Source: Streptomyces sp. AC550_RSS872 (GTDB lineage: Bacteria > Actinomycetota > Actinomycetes > Streptomycetales > Streptomycetaceae). Taken from it: DNA of 64,000 nt. The notes under the pieces were generated by a model. It did no database searches, was not told the DNA's origin, and was given only the letters and a program-made list of their open reading frames with translations. The stretch covers positions 62,001-126,000 of the forward strand of contig NZ_JAGMUL010000023.1 in assembly GCF_019049285.1 (NCBI RefSeq), given 5' to 3'. Position numbers and translations under genes: made by a program. Below are positions 45,687-54,632 of this stretch, piece by piece; the first letter of the stretch is position 1; each line of letters starts with the position of its first letter.

Positions 45687-46805
45687 TCAGCCCTCCGAGG
45701 GGGCGAGGCGCTCCAGCTCCGCCTCGGTCGACTTGAGCAGGTCGTTCCAGGACGCCTCGAACTTCTCGACGCCCTCGTCCTCCAGCAGCTGCACCACCTC
45801 GTCGTACGAGATGCCGAGCGCCTCCACCGCGTCCAGGTCGGCGCGCGCCTGCTCGTAGGTGCCCGCGATGGTGTTGCCGGTGATCTCGCCCTGGGCCTCG
45901 GTGGCCTCCAGGGTGGCCTCCGGCATGGTGTTGACCGTGTTCGGCGCGACCAGGTCGTCGACGTACAGGGTCGGCTTGTAGGCCTTGTCCTTCACGCCGG
46001 TCGACGCCCACAGCGGACGCTGCTTGTTGGCGCCCGCGTTCTCCAGCGCGCTCCAGCGGTCCGAGGAGAAGACCTCCTCGTACGCCTGGTAGGCGAGCCG
46101 CGCGTTGGCCACGCCCGCCTTGCCGCGCGCGGCCTTGGCCGCGTCGGTGCCGAGCGCGTCGATCCGCTTGTCGATCTCGGTGTCCACGCGGGAGACGAAG
46201 AAGGACGCCACGGACTGGATCTTGGACAGGTCCAGGCCCTTGGCCTTGGCCTTCTCCAGGCCCGCGAGGTAGGCGTTCATGACCTCGCGGTAGCGCTCCA
46301 GCGAGAAGATCAGCGTGACGTTGACGCTGATGCCGAGGCCGATGACCTCGGTGATCGCCGGAAGGCCCGCCCGGGTGGCCGGGATCTTGATGAGGGTGTT
46401 CGGGCGGTCGACGAGCCAGGCCAGCTGCTTGGCCTCGGCGACGGTGGCCCGGGTGTTGTGGGCCAGGCGCGGGTCGACCTCGATCGACACCCGGCCGTCC
46501 TGGCCGCCGGTGGCGTCGAAGACCGGGCGCAGGATGTCGGCGGCGTCCCGGACGTCCGCCGTGGTGATCATGCGGATCGCTTCTTCGACGGTGACCTTGC
46601 GGGCGGCGAGGTCGGCGACCTGCTGGTCGTAGCCGTCGCCGCTGCTGATCGCCTTCTGGAAGATCGTCGGGTTGGTGGTGACACCCACGACGTGCTGCTG
46701 GTCGATCAGCTCGGCGAGATTGCCGGACGTGATGCGCTGGCGCGACAGGTCGTCCAGCCAGATCGCGACGCCCTCCTCGGAGAGGCGCTTCAGTGCGTCT
46801 GTCAT
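45687..46805 (-). CDS. tal: Transaldolase
   Basis: A 372-residue actinobacterial-type transaldolase of the non-oxidative pentose-phosphate branch. Motifs: [22 protein letters not shown], the Schiff-base Lys in [36 protein letters not shown], and [25 protein letters not shown] lies 11 bases before ATG 46805. It lies 34 bp downstream of tkt and is probably co-transcribed with it and with zwf. Confidence 0.96.
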   Translation of the reverse strand: MTDALKRLSEEGVAIWLDDLSRQRITSGNLAELIDQQHVVGVTTNPTIFQKAISSGDGYDQQVADLAARKVTVEEAIRMITTADVRDAADILRPVFDATGGQDGRVSIEVDPRLAHNTRATVAEAKQLAWLVDRPNTLIKIPATRAGLPAITEVIGLGISVNVTLIFSLERYREVMNAYLAGLEKAKAKGLDLSKIQSVASFFVSRVDTEIDKRIDALGTDAAKAARGKAGVANARLAYQAYEEVFSSDRWSALENAGANKQRPLWASTGVKDKAYKPTLYVDDLVAPNTVNTMPEATLEATEAQGEITGNTIAGTYEQARADLDAVEALGISYDEVVQLLEDEGVEKFEASWNDLLKSTEAELERLAPSEG

Positions 46806-46839
46806 GGAAAATCAAACTCCTACGTCTCGTATATGAGCG

Positions 46840-48927
46840 TCAGCGCTGGGCCGCGGCGAGGGATTCCCTCGCCTGGGCGGCGACGTTCTCGGCAGTGAAG
46901 CCGTACTCCCGGAAAAGGACCTTGCCGTCGGCCGAAGCACCGAAGTGCTCCAGGGAAACGATGCGACCCGCGTCCCCGACGTACTTGTGCCAGGTGAGAC
47001 CGATCCCGGCCTCCACCGCGACCCGCGCCTTGACGGCCGGCGGCAGAACGCTGTCCCGGTACCCCTGGTCCTGCTCCTCGAACCACTCCACCGAGGGCAT
47101 GGACACGACCCGCGTCGGCACCCCGTCGGCCTGGAGCTGCTCGCGCGCCTCGACGGCGACGTGCACCTCGGAACCGGTCGCGATGAGCACGACCTGCGGC
47201 TCGCCGCCGTCGGCCTCGAACAGCACGTAACCGCCGCGCGCGGCATTCTCGTTGGGCTCGTACGTCGGCACACCCTGACGGGTCAGCGCGAGGCCGTGCG
47301 GGGCGCCCTTGCCGAACTCCTTGGTGTAGCGCGACAGGATCTCGCGCCAGGCGATCGCCGTCTCGTTGGCGTCGGCCGGACGGACCACGTTCAGCCCCGG
47401 AATCGCGCGCAGCGACGCGAGGTGCTCGATCGGCTGGTGCGTCGGGCCGTCCTCACCCAGACCGATGGAGTCGTGCGTCCACACGTACGTCACCGGCAGG
47501 TGCATCAGCGCCGACAGCCGTACGGCGTTGCGCATGTAGTCGGAGAACACGAGGAACGTGCCGCCGTAGATACGGGTGTTGCCGTGCAGCGCGATGCCGT
47601 TCATCTCCGCGGCCATGGAGTGCTCGCGGATACCGAAGTGGATCGTACGGCCGTACGGGTCGGCCTCCGGGAGCGGGTTGTCCGCCGGGAGGAACGACGA
47701 CGTCTTGTCGATCGTCGTGTTGTTCGAGCCGGCCAGGTCGGCCGAGCCGCCCCACAGCTCAGGGACGACCGCGCCCAGCGCCTGGAGGATCTTGCCGGAC
47801 GCGGCACGCGTCGCGACGCCCTTGCCCGGCTCGAAGACCGGGACCTTCTCCTCCCAGCCGGTGGGCAGCTCGCCCTTGCTGATCCGGTCGAACTCGGCGG
47901 CGCGCTCGGGGTTGTTGTCCCGCCACTGCTGGAAGGACTTCTCCCACACGGCACGGGCCGCCTGGCCGCGCTCCAGCGCACCGCGGGTGTGCTCGATGAC
48001 CTCGTCCGCGACCTCGAAGGACTGCTCCGGGTCGAAGCCGAGGACGCGCTTGGTGGCCGCGACCTCCTCGTCGCCCAGCGCGGAGCCGTGCGCGGCCTCG
48101 GTGTTCTGCGCGTTCGGGGCCGGCCAGGCGATGATCGACCGCATCGCGATGAAGGACGGCTTGTCGGTGACCGCCTTCGCCTTCTGGGCCGCGTCGTAGA
48201 TGGCGGCCGGGTCGAGGTCGCCGTTTGCCTGCGGCTCGACCCGCTGCACGTGCCAGCCGTACGCCTCGTACCGCTTGCAGACGTCCTCGGAGACGGCCGT
48301 CTCGGTGTCGCCCTCGATCGAGATGTGGTTGTCGTCCCACAGCAGGACCAGGTTGCCGAGCTTCTGGTGACCCGCCAGCGACGACGCCTCGGCGGAGATG
48401 CCCTCCTGGAGGCAGCCGTCACCGGCGATGACGTAGATGTAGTGGTCGAAGGGGGAGGTGCCCTCGGGGGCCTCCGGGTCGAACAGACCGCGCTCGTAGC
48501 GGGCGGCCATCGCCATGCCGACGGCGTTGGCTACACCCTGGCCCAGCGGACCGGTCGTCGTCTCGACGCCCGTGGTGTGGCCGTACTCCGGGTGGCCGGG
48601 GGTCTTCGAACCCCACGTCCGGAACGCCTTCAGATCGTCCAGTTCCAGGCCGAAGCCGGCCAGGTACAGCTGGGTGTAGAGGGTCAGGGACGAATGGCCG
48701 GCGGACAGCACGAAACGGTCGCGCCCGACCCAGTCGGCGTCCGCCGGGTCGTGCCGCATCACCTTCTGGAAGAGGGTGTAGGCGGCAGGCGCCAGGCTCA
48801 TGGCCGTACCCGGATGGCCGTTACCGACCTTCTGTACGGCGTCGGCGGCCAGGACGCGGGCGGTGTCCACGGCCCGCTGGTCCAACTCGGTCCACTCGAG
48901 GTCTGTGGTGGTCGGCTTGGTGCTCAC
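46840..48927 (-). CDS. tkt: Transketolase
   Basis: A 695-residue thiamine-diphosphate enzyme. It has VGNGHPGTAMSLAPAAYTLF at the N-terminus, the ThDP-binding IAGDGCLQEGISAEASSLAG, the middle domain GIREHSMAAEMNGIALHGNTR with the catalytic Glu, and HDSIGLGEDGPTHQPIEHLA. GTG 48927 starts at MSTKPTTTDLEWTELDQRAV. It is the first gene of the pentose-phosphate operon; its promoter should lie in the divergent gap with ctaB. Confidence 0.97.
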   Translation of the reverse strand: MSTKPTTTDLEWTELDQRAVDTARVLAADAVQKVGNGHPGTAMSLAPAAYTLFQKVMRHDPADADWVGRDRFVLSAGHSSLTLYTQLYLAGFGLELDDLKAFRTWGSKTPGHPEYGHTTGVETTTGPLGQGVANAVGMAMAARYERGLFDPEAPEGTSPFDHYIYVIAGDGCLQEGISAEASSLAGHQKLGNLVLLWDDNHISIEGDTETAVSEDVCKRYEAYGWHVQRVEPQANGDLDPAAIYDAAQKAKAVTDKPSFIAMRSIIAWPAPNAQNTEAAHGSALGDEEVAATKRVLGFDPEQSFEVADEVIEHTRGALERGQAARAVWEKSFQQWRDNNPERAAEFDRISKGELPTGWEEKVPVFEPGKGVATRAASGKILQALGAVVPELWGGSADLAGSNNTTIDKTSSFLPADNPLPEADPYGRTIHFGIREHSMAAEMNGIALHGNTRIYGGTFLVFSDYMRNAVRLSALMHLPVTYVWTHDSIGLGEDGPTHQPIEHLASLRAIPGLNVVRPADANETAIAWREILSRYTKEFGKGAPHGLALTRQGVPTYEPNENAARGGYVLFEADGGEPQVVLIATGSEVHVAVEAREQLQADGVPTRVVSMPSVEWFEEQDQGYRDSVLPPAVKARVAVEAGIGLTWHKYVGDAGRIVSLEHFGASADGKVLFREYGFTAENVAAQARESLAAAQR

Positions 48928-49304
48928 CCTGGGTCAGGGCTCCTCTCCACATGTCGGTTGCCGGTGTCACGGGCACACGCCCACCGGCTGCCGGCGTTCT
49001 CGGCGTCGGCCGGCCGCTGTCGAGCCTACCCCTGGAAGTACGTGCGTTTTTTCGAGTCATTCCAGACTGCGGGGAGTCGTCGGGATGTGCCTCCCGACCG
49101 GGTCGTTCCGCATTAGGCAAGTGAATACGCAGCCGCTCATCCGGGTGCTCAATCGAGCTTCGGCGCGCCCGTCGGACGGCCCCCTCCAACACGACCCCAC
49201 CCCCGCGAATGTCCGGGTCTGGGCAACGTCTACAGTGGCGTGGTACGCGCGAGCCTTTACCGGGACTTCACACGGGGAGGCTTGCTGGGATGTCTCTGTC
49301 AGGG
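48928..49304. other. Divergent promoter region between tkt and ctaB
   Basis: This 377-bp gap must hold the promoters for the leftward pentose-phosphate operon and the rightward ctaB gene. The only compositional feature is a T6 tract at 49048-49053, followed by CGAGTCATTCC. AGCCTA at 49023-49028 (TAGGCT on the minus strand) could be the tkt -10. No clear -35, operator palindrome or open frame is evident. Confidence 0.4.
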
Positions 49305-50258
49305 GTGTGCGTGACGGCCGTTGAATCCCGTCCAGCGGGGATTATCGGGACGAGCCAGAGCCCGAGCCGGCGGCCGATCAGGGCCCGGGTCATGGGGTTC
49401 GTGGCGCTTACCAAGCCGCGGATCATCGAGCTGCTGCTGATCACCACCGTTCCGGTGATGTTCCTGGCCGAGCAGGGCGTGCCCGACCTCGGTCTGGTGC
49501 TGCTCACCTGTATCGGCGGCTACCTGTCCGCGGGCGGCGCCAACGCGCTGAACATGTACATCGACCGTGACATCGACGCGCTCATGGACCGCACCTCGCA
49601 GCGCCCACTGGTCACCGGCATGGTCAGCCCGCGCGAGTGCCTGGCCTTCGGCATCACGCTGGCCATCGCCTCCACGCTGCTGTTCGGCCTCACCGTCAAC
49701 TGGCTGAGCGCCTGGCTGTCCCTCGGCGCACTCCTCTTCTACGTCGTCGTCTACACGATGATCCTCAAGCGCCGTACGTCGCAGAACATCGTGTGGGGCG
49801 GCATCGCGGGCTGCATGCCGGTGCTGATCGGCTGGACGGCCGTCACGAACTCCCTCACCTGGGCGCCGCTCATCCTCTTCCTGGTCATCTTCTTCTGGAC
49901 GCCGCCGCACTACTGGCCGCTGTCCATGAAGGTGAAAGAGGACTACGCGCGCGTGGGCGTCCCCATGCTCCCCGTCATCGCCTCCAACAAGGTCGTCGCC
50001 AAGCAGATCGTCATCTACAGCTGGGTGATGGTCGCGGTGTCCCTCCTGTTGACGCCGCTCGGCTACACGGGCTGGTTCTACACCGCGGTCGCGCTGGCCG
50101 CGGGCGGCTGGTGGCTCTGGGAGGCGCACGCGCTTCAGAACCGCGCGAAGGCGGAGGTGACGGGCGGGAAGCTGAAGGAGATGCGGCTGTTCCACTGGTC
50201 GATCACCTATGTGTCGCTGCTGTTCGTGGCCGTGGCGGTGGACCCGTTCCTGCGCTGA
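49305..50258 (+). CDS. ctaB: Protoheme IX farnesyltransferase (heme O synthase)
   Basis: A 317-residue UbiA-family prenyltransferase that converts heme B to heme O for cytochrome oxidase. It has nine or so spans and the conserved loops [40 protein letters not shown] (Mg-diphosphate motif) and [23 protein letters not shown] 49305 gives [10 protein letters not shown], the length I recall for the S. coelicolor protein. ATG 49290 has a better Shine-Dalgarno (GGGGAGG nine bases upstream) and GTG 49311 is also possible. ctaA, the next step, is encoded 3 kb away on the other strand. Confidence 0.95.
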   Translation: MCVTAVESRPAGIIGTSQSPSRRPIRARVMGFVALTKPRIIELLLITTVPVMFLAEQGVPDLGLVLLTCIGGYLSAGGANALNMYIDRDIDALMDRTSQRPLVTGMVSPRECLAFGITLAIASTLLFGLTVNWLSAWLSLGALLFYVVVYTMILKRRTSQNIVWGGIAGCMPVLIGWTAVTNSLTWAPLILFLVIFFWTPPHYWPLSMKVKEDYARVGVPMLPVIASNKVVAKQIVIYSWVMVAVSLLLTPLGYTGWFYTAVALAAGGWWLWEAHALQNRAKAEVTGGKLKEMRLFHWSITYVSLLFVAVAVDPFLR

Positions 50259-50327
50259 CGTCACGCTGACGTAGGTCACAGGGCCCTGCTCTCGCCAGCC
50301 GATCTACCCGCGAGTAGCATCCTGGCC

Positions 50328-50618
50328 ATGGCAGACAAGGTGGCCAAGCTGGCCAAGCAGATCAACGCCTTCGCGAAGTCCCACGGTGGCGCCGAGGCCC
50401 AGGTCGCGTACATCGGACAGCGCGGCGCCCGCATCGTGCTCGTCGGCGAGGACGGCGGCTGGGGCGACCTGGTGGCTCCGACGTACGAGATCGCCGAGCA
50501 GGCGGTGGAGAAGGCCGGGCTCACCCGCCACGAGTCCTTCGACGGCGAGTTCGCGGCAAAGGTGGAGACCGGCCCGTACGAGTGGAAGAGGATGGCCGGC
50601 ATCCAGATAGGCGGCTGA
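50328..50618 (+). CDS. Small conserved protein of unknown function
   Basis: A 96-residue soluble protein, start MADKVAKLAKQINAFAKSHG, with the core AQVAYIGQRGARIVLVGEDG followed by GWGDLVAPTYEIAEQAVEKAGLTRHESFDGEF and ending EWKRMAGIQIGG. I recognise the family as conserved in streptomycetes near ctaB, but it has no assigned function. No membrane segment, Cys pair or nuclease motif is visible. The strong third-position GC bias and ATG start near 50328 support it as real. It could be transcribed from its own promoter in the 69-bp gap. Confidence 0.82.
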   Translation: MADKVAKLAKQINAFAKSHGGAEAQVAYIGQRGARIVLVGEDGGWGDLVAPTYEIAEQAVEKAGLTRHESFDGEFAAKVETGPYEWKRMAGIQIGG

Positions 50619-50631
50619 GCAACGCCCTGTT

Positions 50632-50700
50632 CTCGGGGCGCGGGGCTGTGTCGATTTGCGGCTCCGCCGCGCGGGCGCGATCGGCCACAACGCACCCGCA
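50632..50700 (+). repeat. Streptomyces-type intergenic repeat with a GC hairpin
   Basis: The stretch starting GGGGCGCGGGGCTGTGTCGA, with the hairpin GCGGC TCC GCCGC (50658-50670) and ending near CACAACGCACCCGCA, matches from memory a short sequence scattered between genes in many Streptomyces chromosomes. It lies 14 bp after the small conserved gene and could work as its transcription end. It carries no gene. Confidence 0.6.
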
Positions 50701-50802
50701 CCGGCCGAACAACATGAGCCACCCTCCCTCTTACGCAACACCAACTCACCGGTTCACCCGTTAGGACCTGTAGCAAGCGCAGTCCACCCACGGGGAGCCC
50801 GG

Positions 50803-51909
50803 ATGATCGACACGCCGTCCCTCGTGGACCAGTACTGCCACGGAGTCCTGAAGACAGAGCTGGGCCTCGGCACCTTCGAGGCCCAGCTGGCCCGCACCGA
50901 GGGCCCACCCGCCCCCGGCACCACCCTCTTCGACACCCAGACCGGTTTCGCCGTACGCCGCTGGTGCCCCCCGCTGCTCGGCCTGGAACCGCACTGCCCG
51001 CCCGCCCGCTATCTGGCCAGGCGCCGTGAACTCGGCGTACTGGAGTCGGGCCGGCGTCTGCTGCGGGGCAGCGGTATCACGACGTACCTGATCGACACCG
51101 GCCTGCCCGGCGACCTCACCGGCCCCCCGGAGATGGCGTCCACCGCGTCCGCCGAGGTCCACGAGATCGTGCGGCTCGAACTCCTCGCCGAACAGGTCGC
51201 CGACACCTCCGGCACGGTCGAGTCCTTCCTGGCCAACCTCGCCGAATCGGTGCACGGCGCGGCGGCCAACGCGGTGGCCTTCACCTCCGTGGCGGGCGTA
51301 CGGCACGGTCTCGCGCTCGCGCCCGAACCGCCCGGGCCGGGAGAGGTACGGGGCGCGGCCGGGCGCTGGCTGGCCGCGCGCAGGGTCGGCGGCGAGCTGA
51401 GCGACCCGGTGCTGCTGCGGCACCTGCTGTGGATCGCGGTGGCCTCGGGACTGCCGCTGCAACTGCACGCCGGGCTGGGGGAGCCGGGGCTGCGCATCGA
51501 CCGTACGGACCCGGTGCTGCTCACGGACTTCGTCCGCGCCACGGCCGGCCTCGGCACGGACCTGATCCTGCTGCACGGCTACCCGTACCACCGTCACGCC
51601 GCCCACCTGGCCGGCGTCTTCCCGCACGTCTACGCCGACTCGGGCGCCGCCCTCATCCGCACCGGCGCCCGCGCGGCCACGATTCTCGCCGAGATCCTCG
51701 AAATGGCCCCCTTCGGCAAGATCCTCTTCTCCAGTGGCGCACAGGGCCTGCCCGAGCTGCACGTGGTGGGCGCCCGGCTCTTCCGCGAGGCGCTCGCCAG
51801 GGTGCTCGGCGGCTGGGTCGCCGAGGGGGCGTGGTCCCTGGGGGACGCGCAACGGGTGGCCGCGATGGTGGCGGCGGGCAACGCCAGACGGGTGTACGGG
51901 GTGGAGTGA
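50803..51909 (+). CDS. Amidohydrolase-like protein with an altered HxH motif
   Basis: A 368-residue TIM-barrel protein of the amidohydrolase-2 type (FluG-like). Later conserved regions are present: GITTYLIDTGLPGDL, LPLQLHAGLGEPGLR with His, LILLHGYPYHRHAAHLAGVF followed by PHVYADSG, and FGKILFSSGAQGLPELHV. The N-terminal metal-binding HxH is expected around residue 10 (normally DHHxHG), but here reads VDQYCHG, with only one His, so metal binding may be altered. ATG 50803 has GGGGAG 6 bases upstream. The substrate is unknown. Downstream, 18 bp away, is a frameshifted nucleotidyltransferase gene. Confidence 0.78.
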   Translation: MIDTPSLVDQYCHGVLKTELGLGTFEAQLARTEGPPAPGTTLFDTQTGFAVRRWCPPLLGLEPHCPPARYLARRRELGVLESGRRLLRGSGITTYLIDTGLPGDLTGPPEMASTASAEVHEIVRLELLAEQVADTSGTVESFLANLAESVHGAAANAVAFTSVAGVRHGLALAPEPPGPGEVRGAAGRWLAARRVGGELSDPVLLRHLLWIAVASGLPLQLHAGLGEPGLRIDRTDPVLLTDFVRATAGLGTDLILLHGYPYHRHAAHLAGVFPHVYADSGAALIRTGARAATILAEILEMAPFGKILFSSGAQGLPELHVVGARLFREALARVLGGWVAEGAWSLGDAQRVAAMVAAGNARRVYGVE

Positions 51910-51927
51910 GCTGTACAGACTGGGCGG

Positions 51928-52657
51928 ATGCCGACTGATGCCTTACTCGATCGCTTCCTTCACGAACTGACCGCCCTGAACCCCGTCGCCGTCTGGGCCC
52001 ACGGCTCGCTCGCCGGCGGCGACTACCAGGAGGGCCGCAGCGACCTGGACCTGATCGCCGTACTGGACGGCCCCCTGACGCCCGGCGCCGTCTGGCGGGT
52101 GGCGAAGCTCCACGCCAGGCTGCGGTCCGAGCCGCTCGCGGCGCTGCTGCACTGCACGTACCTGACGCCGGACACGGCACACGACGCCGGTCGGCGCCAC
52201 CTCACCTGGGCGCACCAGGAGCTGTTCAAACGGACGGTGAGCCCGGTGACCCGGCGTGAGCTGCACGCCTTCGGCCGGGTGCGCGCCCGCCGGTCTGCTG
52301 CCGCCGGTCCTGGACCGGGAGCTCGCCGACTTCGTCGTACGCGATCAGCGGGACTTCTGGCGGCCGGCCGTGGACAACGCCCCGCTGTGGACCCGGGACG
52401 TGTGGGTCGACCTCGGGATGATCACCTTCGCCCGGGCGGGCGTGACCGTACGCGACGGCCGGCTGATCTCCAAGCGCGAGGCACTGGACCTGCTCCCCGG
52501 CCTCGGGGCGCCCGCCGAGGTCGTCGAGGACATCCGCAGACGCCGCTACGACGCAGCCGCGCCGCCGCCGACCGACGCGTGGGCGGCGCGCAGGGCCGGG
52601 CTGACGCGGGGCTACCTGGGACCGGCGATCGACGAGCTGGTGGCGGCGTACGGCTGA
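51928..52657 (+). pseudogene. Nucleotidyltransferase gene with a frameshift
   Basis: The start is intact: MPTDALLDRFLHELTALNPVAVWAHGSLAGGDYQEGRSDLDLIAV shows the Pol-beta-type GSLxxGxxxxxSDLDL active site of streptomycin/spectinomycin adenylyltransferase-like proteins. After ELHAFGRVRAR (near 52285) the frame stops matching. The conserved continuation LLPPVLDRELADFVVRDQRDFW through LVAAYG is in the +1 frame (52286-52657). The two halves together make one ~240-residue protein, so a single-base insertion or a two-base deletion near 52270-52295 breaks it. A sequencing error is possible in this GC-rich run (GGGTGCGCGCCCGCC). Confidence 0.82.
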
Positions 52658-52658
52658 C

Positions 52659-53660
52659 TCACGCGCGCGTGCCGACCGTCGCCTCGGCCGCCGGGGCCGG
52701 GATCTCGGTCTCGTCGAACGGCCGTTCCCGCAAGGCCAGCATCACGCGCAGCACCGCGATCCAGGTCACGGCCGAGCCGAACATGTGCAGGCCGACCAGG
52801 ATCTCGGGGAGGTCCGTGAAGTACTGGACGTAACCGATGACGCCCTGGGCGAGGAGGATCAGGAAGAGGTCGCGGGTGCGGTTCAGCGGACCCTTCGGGG
52901 CGTCGACCGCCTTGAGGACGAACCACAGGGCGAAGGTCAGCGTGACCACGATCCAGGCCAGCACGGCGTGCAGCTTGGTGACGTTCTCCCAGTCGATCGG
53001 CATCCGCTCGACCTCGCTGGAGTCGCCCGCGTGCGGACCCGCGCCGGTCACCACCGTGCCGACCAGGATCAGCAGCACCGAGGCCCCGACCAGGACCCAC
53101 ACCAGCTGCTGCACCGCCTTGCCGACCAGCGGGCGCGGTGCCGCCTCGCCCTCCCGGGTGCGCTGCCACATCACCGTGGCGACGGCGATCAGGGCGGACG
53201 TCGCCACGAAGTGGGCCGCGACCGTGTAGGGGTTCAGGCCGACCAGGACGACGATGCCGCCGAGCACCGCGTTGCTCATCACGATCCAGAACTGGGCCCA
53301 GCCCAGTCGGGTCAGACCGCGCCGGTACGGCTTCTCGGAGCGTGCGGCGATGATCGCCCAGCCGACGGCGGCGCACAGGACGTACGTCAGCATGCGGTTG
53401 CCGAACTCGATGGCGCCGTGCAGGCCCATCTCGCTGGTGGCGGTGAGCGAGTCGTCGGTGCACTTGGGCCAGGTCGGGCAGCCGAGCCCGGAGCCGGTGA
53501 GCCGCACCGCGCCGCCGGTGACCACGATGACCACCGACATCACGAGTGCGGCGAGGGCCGCCCGTTGGACCGTCCTCGGGGTCGGGGTCCAGCGTGCGGC
53601 GATGAAGGCGAGCGGGTTGCGCACGGCCGCTACGGCGTCGGCGCGGGTCAGCTTTGGCAC
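52659..53660 (-). CDS. ctaA: Heme A synthase (COX15/CtaA family)
   Basis: A 333-residue membrane protein with eight predicted spans that oxidises heme O to heme A. Typical features are VVIVVTGGAVRLTGSGLGCP with WPKCTD (a conserved Cys pair in the first extracellular loop) and heme-ligand His residues in GLHGAIEFGNRML, VAAHFVATSALI, VTKLHAVLAWIV and ILVGLHMFGSAVTW. GTG 53660 (VPKLTRADAVAAVRNPLAFIA) is preferred; the frame reaches 53690. ctaB at 49305 supplies its substrate. Confidence 0.94.
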   Translation of the reverse strand: MPKLTRADAVAAVRNPLAFIAARWTPTPRTVQRAALAALVMSVVIVVTGGAVRLTGSGLGCPTWPKCTDDSLTATSEMGLHGAIEFGNRMLTYVLCAAVGWAIIAARSEKPYRRGLTRLGWAQFWIVMSNAVLGGIVVLVGLNPYTVAAHFVATSALIAVATVMWQRTREGEAAPRPLVGKAVQQLVWVLVGASVLLILVGTVVTGAGPHAGDSSEVERMPIDWENVTKLHAVLAWIVVTLTFALWFVLKAVDAPKGPLNRTRDLFLILLAQGVIGYVQYFTDLPEILVGLHMFGSAVTWIAVLRVMLALRERPFDETEIPAPAAEATVGTRA

Positions 53661-53727
53661 GCGCCCTATCGTAGGCGGCCGCTTGTGCACGCTTTCACGA
53701 GGGTCCCGCCCGGGCCCGCCGGCCGGG

Positions 53728-54510
53728 CTATTCCCAGCGGAACCAGCGCCCGGCCGCCGCCAGCCCGGCGACCGCCCACACGGCCAGAATCCCCAGGTCG
53801 CCCCAGGGCATCCCGGCCCCGTGCTGGAGCACGTCGCGCAGTCCGTCGGAGAGCGCCGAGATGGGGAGCAGGCCGAGTACGTCCTGGGCGCCGGACGGGA
53901 ACTTGTCCAGCGGCACGATCACGCCGCCGCCGACGAGCAGCAGCAGGAAGACCAGGTTGGCGGCGGCCAGCGTCGCCTCCGCCTTGAGGGTGCCGGCCAT
54001 CAGCAGACCGAGCCCCGAGAAGGCGGCGGTGCCCAGGACCAGCAGGAGAACGACGGCTGCCGGATTGCCGTGCGGCGACCAGCCCAGCGCGAAGGCGATC
54101 ACCGTCAGCAGGGCGATCTGGAGGGCCTCGGTGACCAGCACCGACCCCGTCTTCGCCGTCATCAGCGCCCAGCGCGGCAGCGGCGAGGACGCCAGCCGCT
54201 TCAGCACGCCGTACCGGCGCTCGAAGCCCGTGGCGATGGCCTGCCCCGTGAACGCCGTCGACATCACGGCGAGCGCGAGGATGCCGGGGGCCAGGAAGTC
54301 GACGGCCTCGCCGGAGCCCGTGTCGACGATGTCCACCGTGCTGAACAGGACCAGCAGCAGGGTGGGGATCACAACGGTCAGCAGCAGCTGCTCGCCGTTG
54401 CGCAGCAGCATCTTCGTCTCGAGGGCCGCCTGCGCCGCGATCATGCGGGGGAGGGGGGCGGCGCCCGGCTTCGGGGTGTACGTACCCGGACCTGTACCGA
54501 CGGCGGTCAC
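53728..54510 (-). CDS. ABC-2 type transporter permease
   Basis: A 260-residue membrane protein with six spans: LLLTVVIPTLLLVLFSTVDI at span 1, the long second part FLAPGILALAVMSTAFTGQA then IATGFERRYGVLKRLASSPL, and a C-terminus with LVGGGVIVPLDKFPSGAQDV. It is the ABC-2 (drug, lipid or polymer exporter) type. GTG 54510 (VTAVGTGPGTYTP) would ordinarily overlap the ATPase stop as GTGA; the ancestral overlap is still visible, but the functional ATPase stop is now 89 bp upstream. Confidence 0.9.
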   Translation of the reverse strand: MTAVGTGPGTYTPKPGAAPLPRMIAAQAALETKMLLRNGEQLLLTVVIPTLLLVLFSTVDIVDTGSGEAVDFLAPGILALAVMSTAFTGQAIATGFERRYGVLKRLASSPLPRWALMTAKTGSVLVTEALQIALLTVIAFALGWSPHGNPAAVVLLLVLGTAAFSGLGLLMAGTLKAEATLAAANLVFLLLLVGGGVIVPLDKFPSGAQDVLGLLPISALSDGLRDVLQHGAGMPWGDLGILAVWAVAGLAAAGRWFRWE

Positions 54511-54514
54511 GCGC

Positions 54515-54632
54515 GCAGCTCCTTACCGGTGAGCTCCAGGCTGTGTCTTTCCGGGGGACAACCCCCGGACCCCCGGCCGATCTGTGTGCAGGCCGGAATC
54601 ATGAACGCAACTCCTTACCGGTGAGCTCCAGG
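54515..54632 (-). repeat. Direct repeats flanking a 66-bp hairpin insert in an ABC transporter operon
   Basis: A 26-bp sequence that encodes the ATPase C-terminus LELTGKEL occurs twice, at 54515-54540 and 54607-54632, with one mismatch. Between them lies 66 bp (54541-54606) containing the perfect hairpin CCGGGGG ACAA CCCCCGG (54551-54568) and a second GC-rich segment. The inner copy still ends TGA in a GTGA overlap with the permease start. This looks like a small element inserted with duplication of its target, which moved the ATPase stop to 54599. Confidence 0.8.

Noticed and set aside
46945..49116. 723-codon open frame antisense to tkt
   Set aside because: Mirror of transketolase codon bias; Arg/Gly/Leu-rich composition with no domain.
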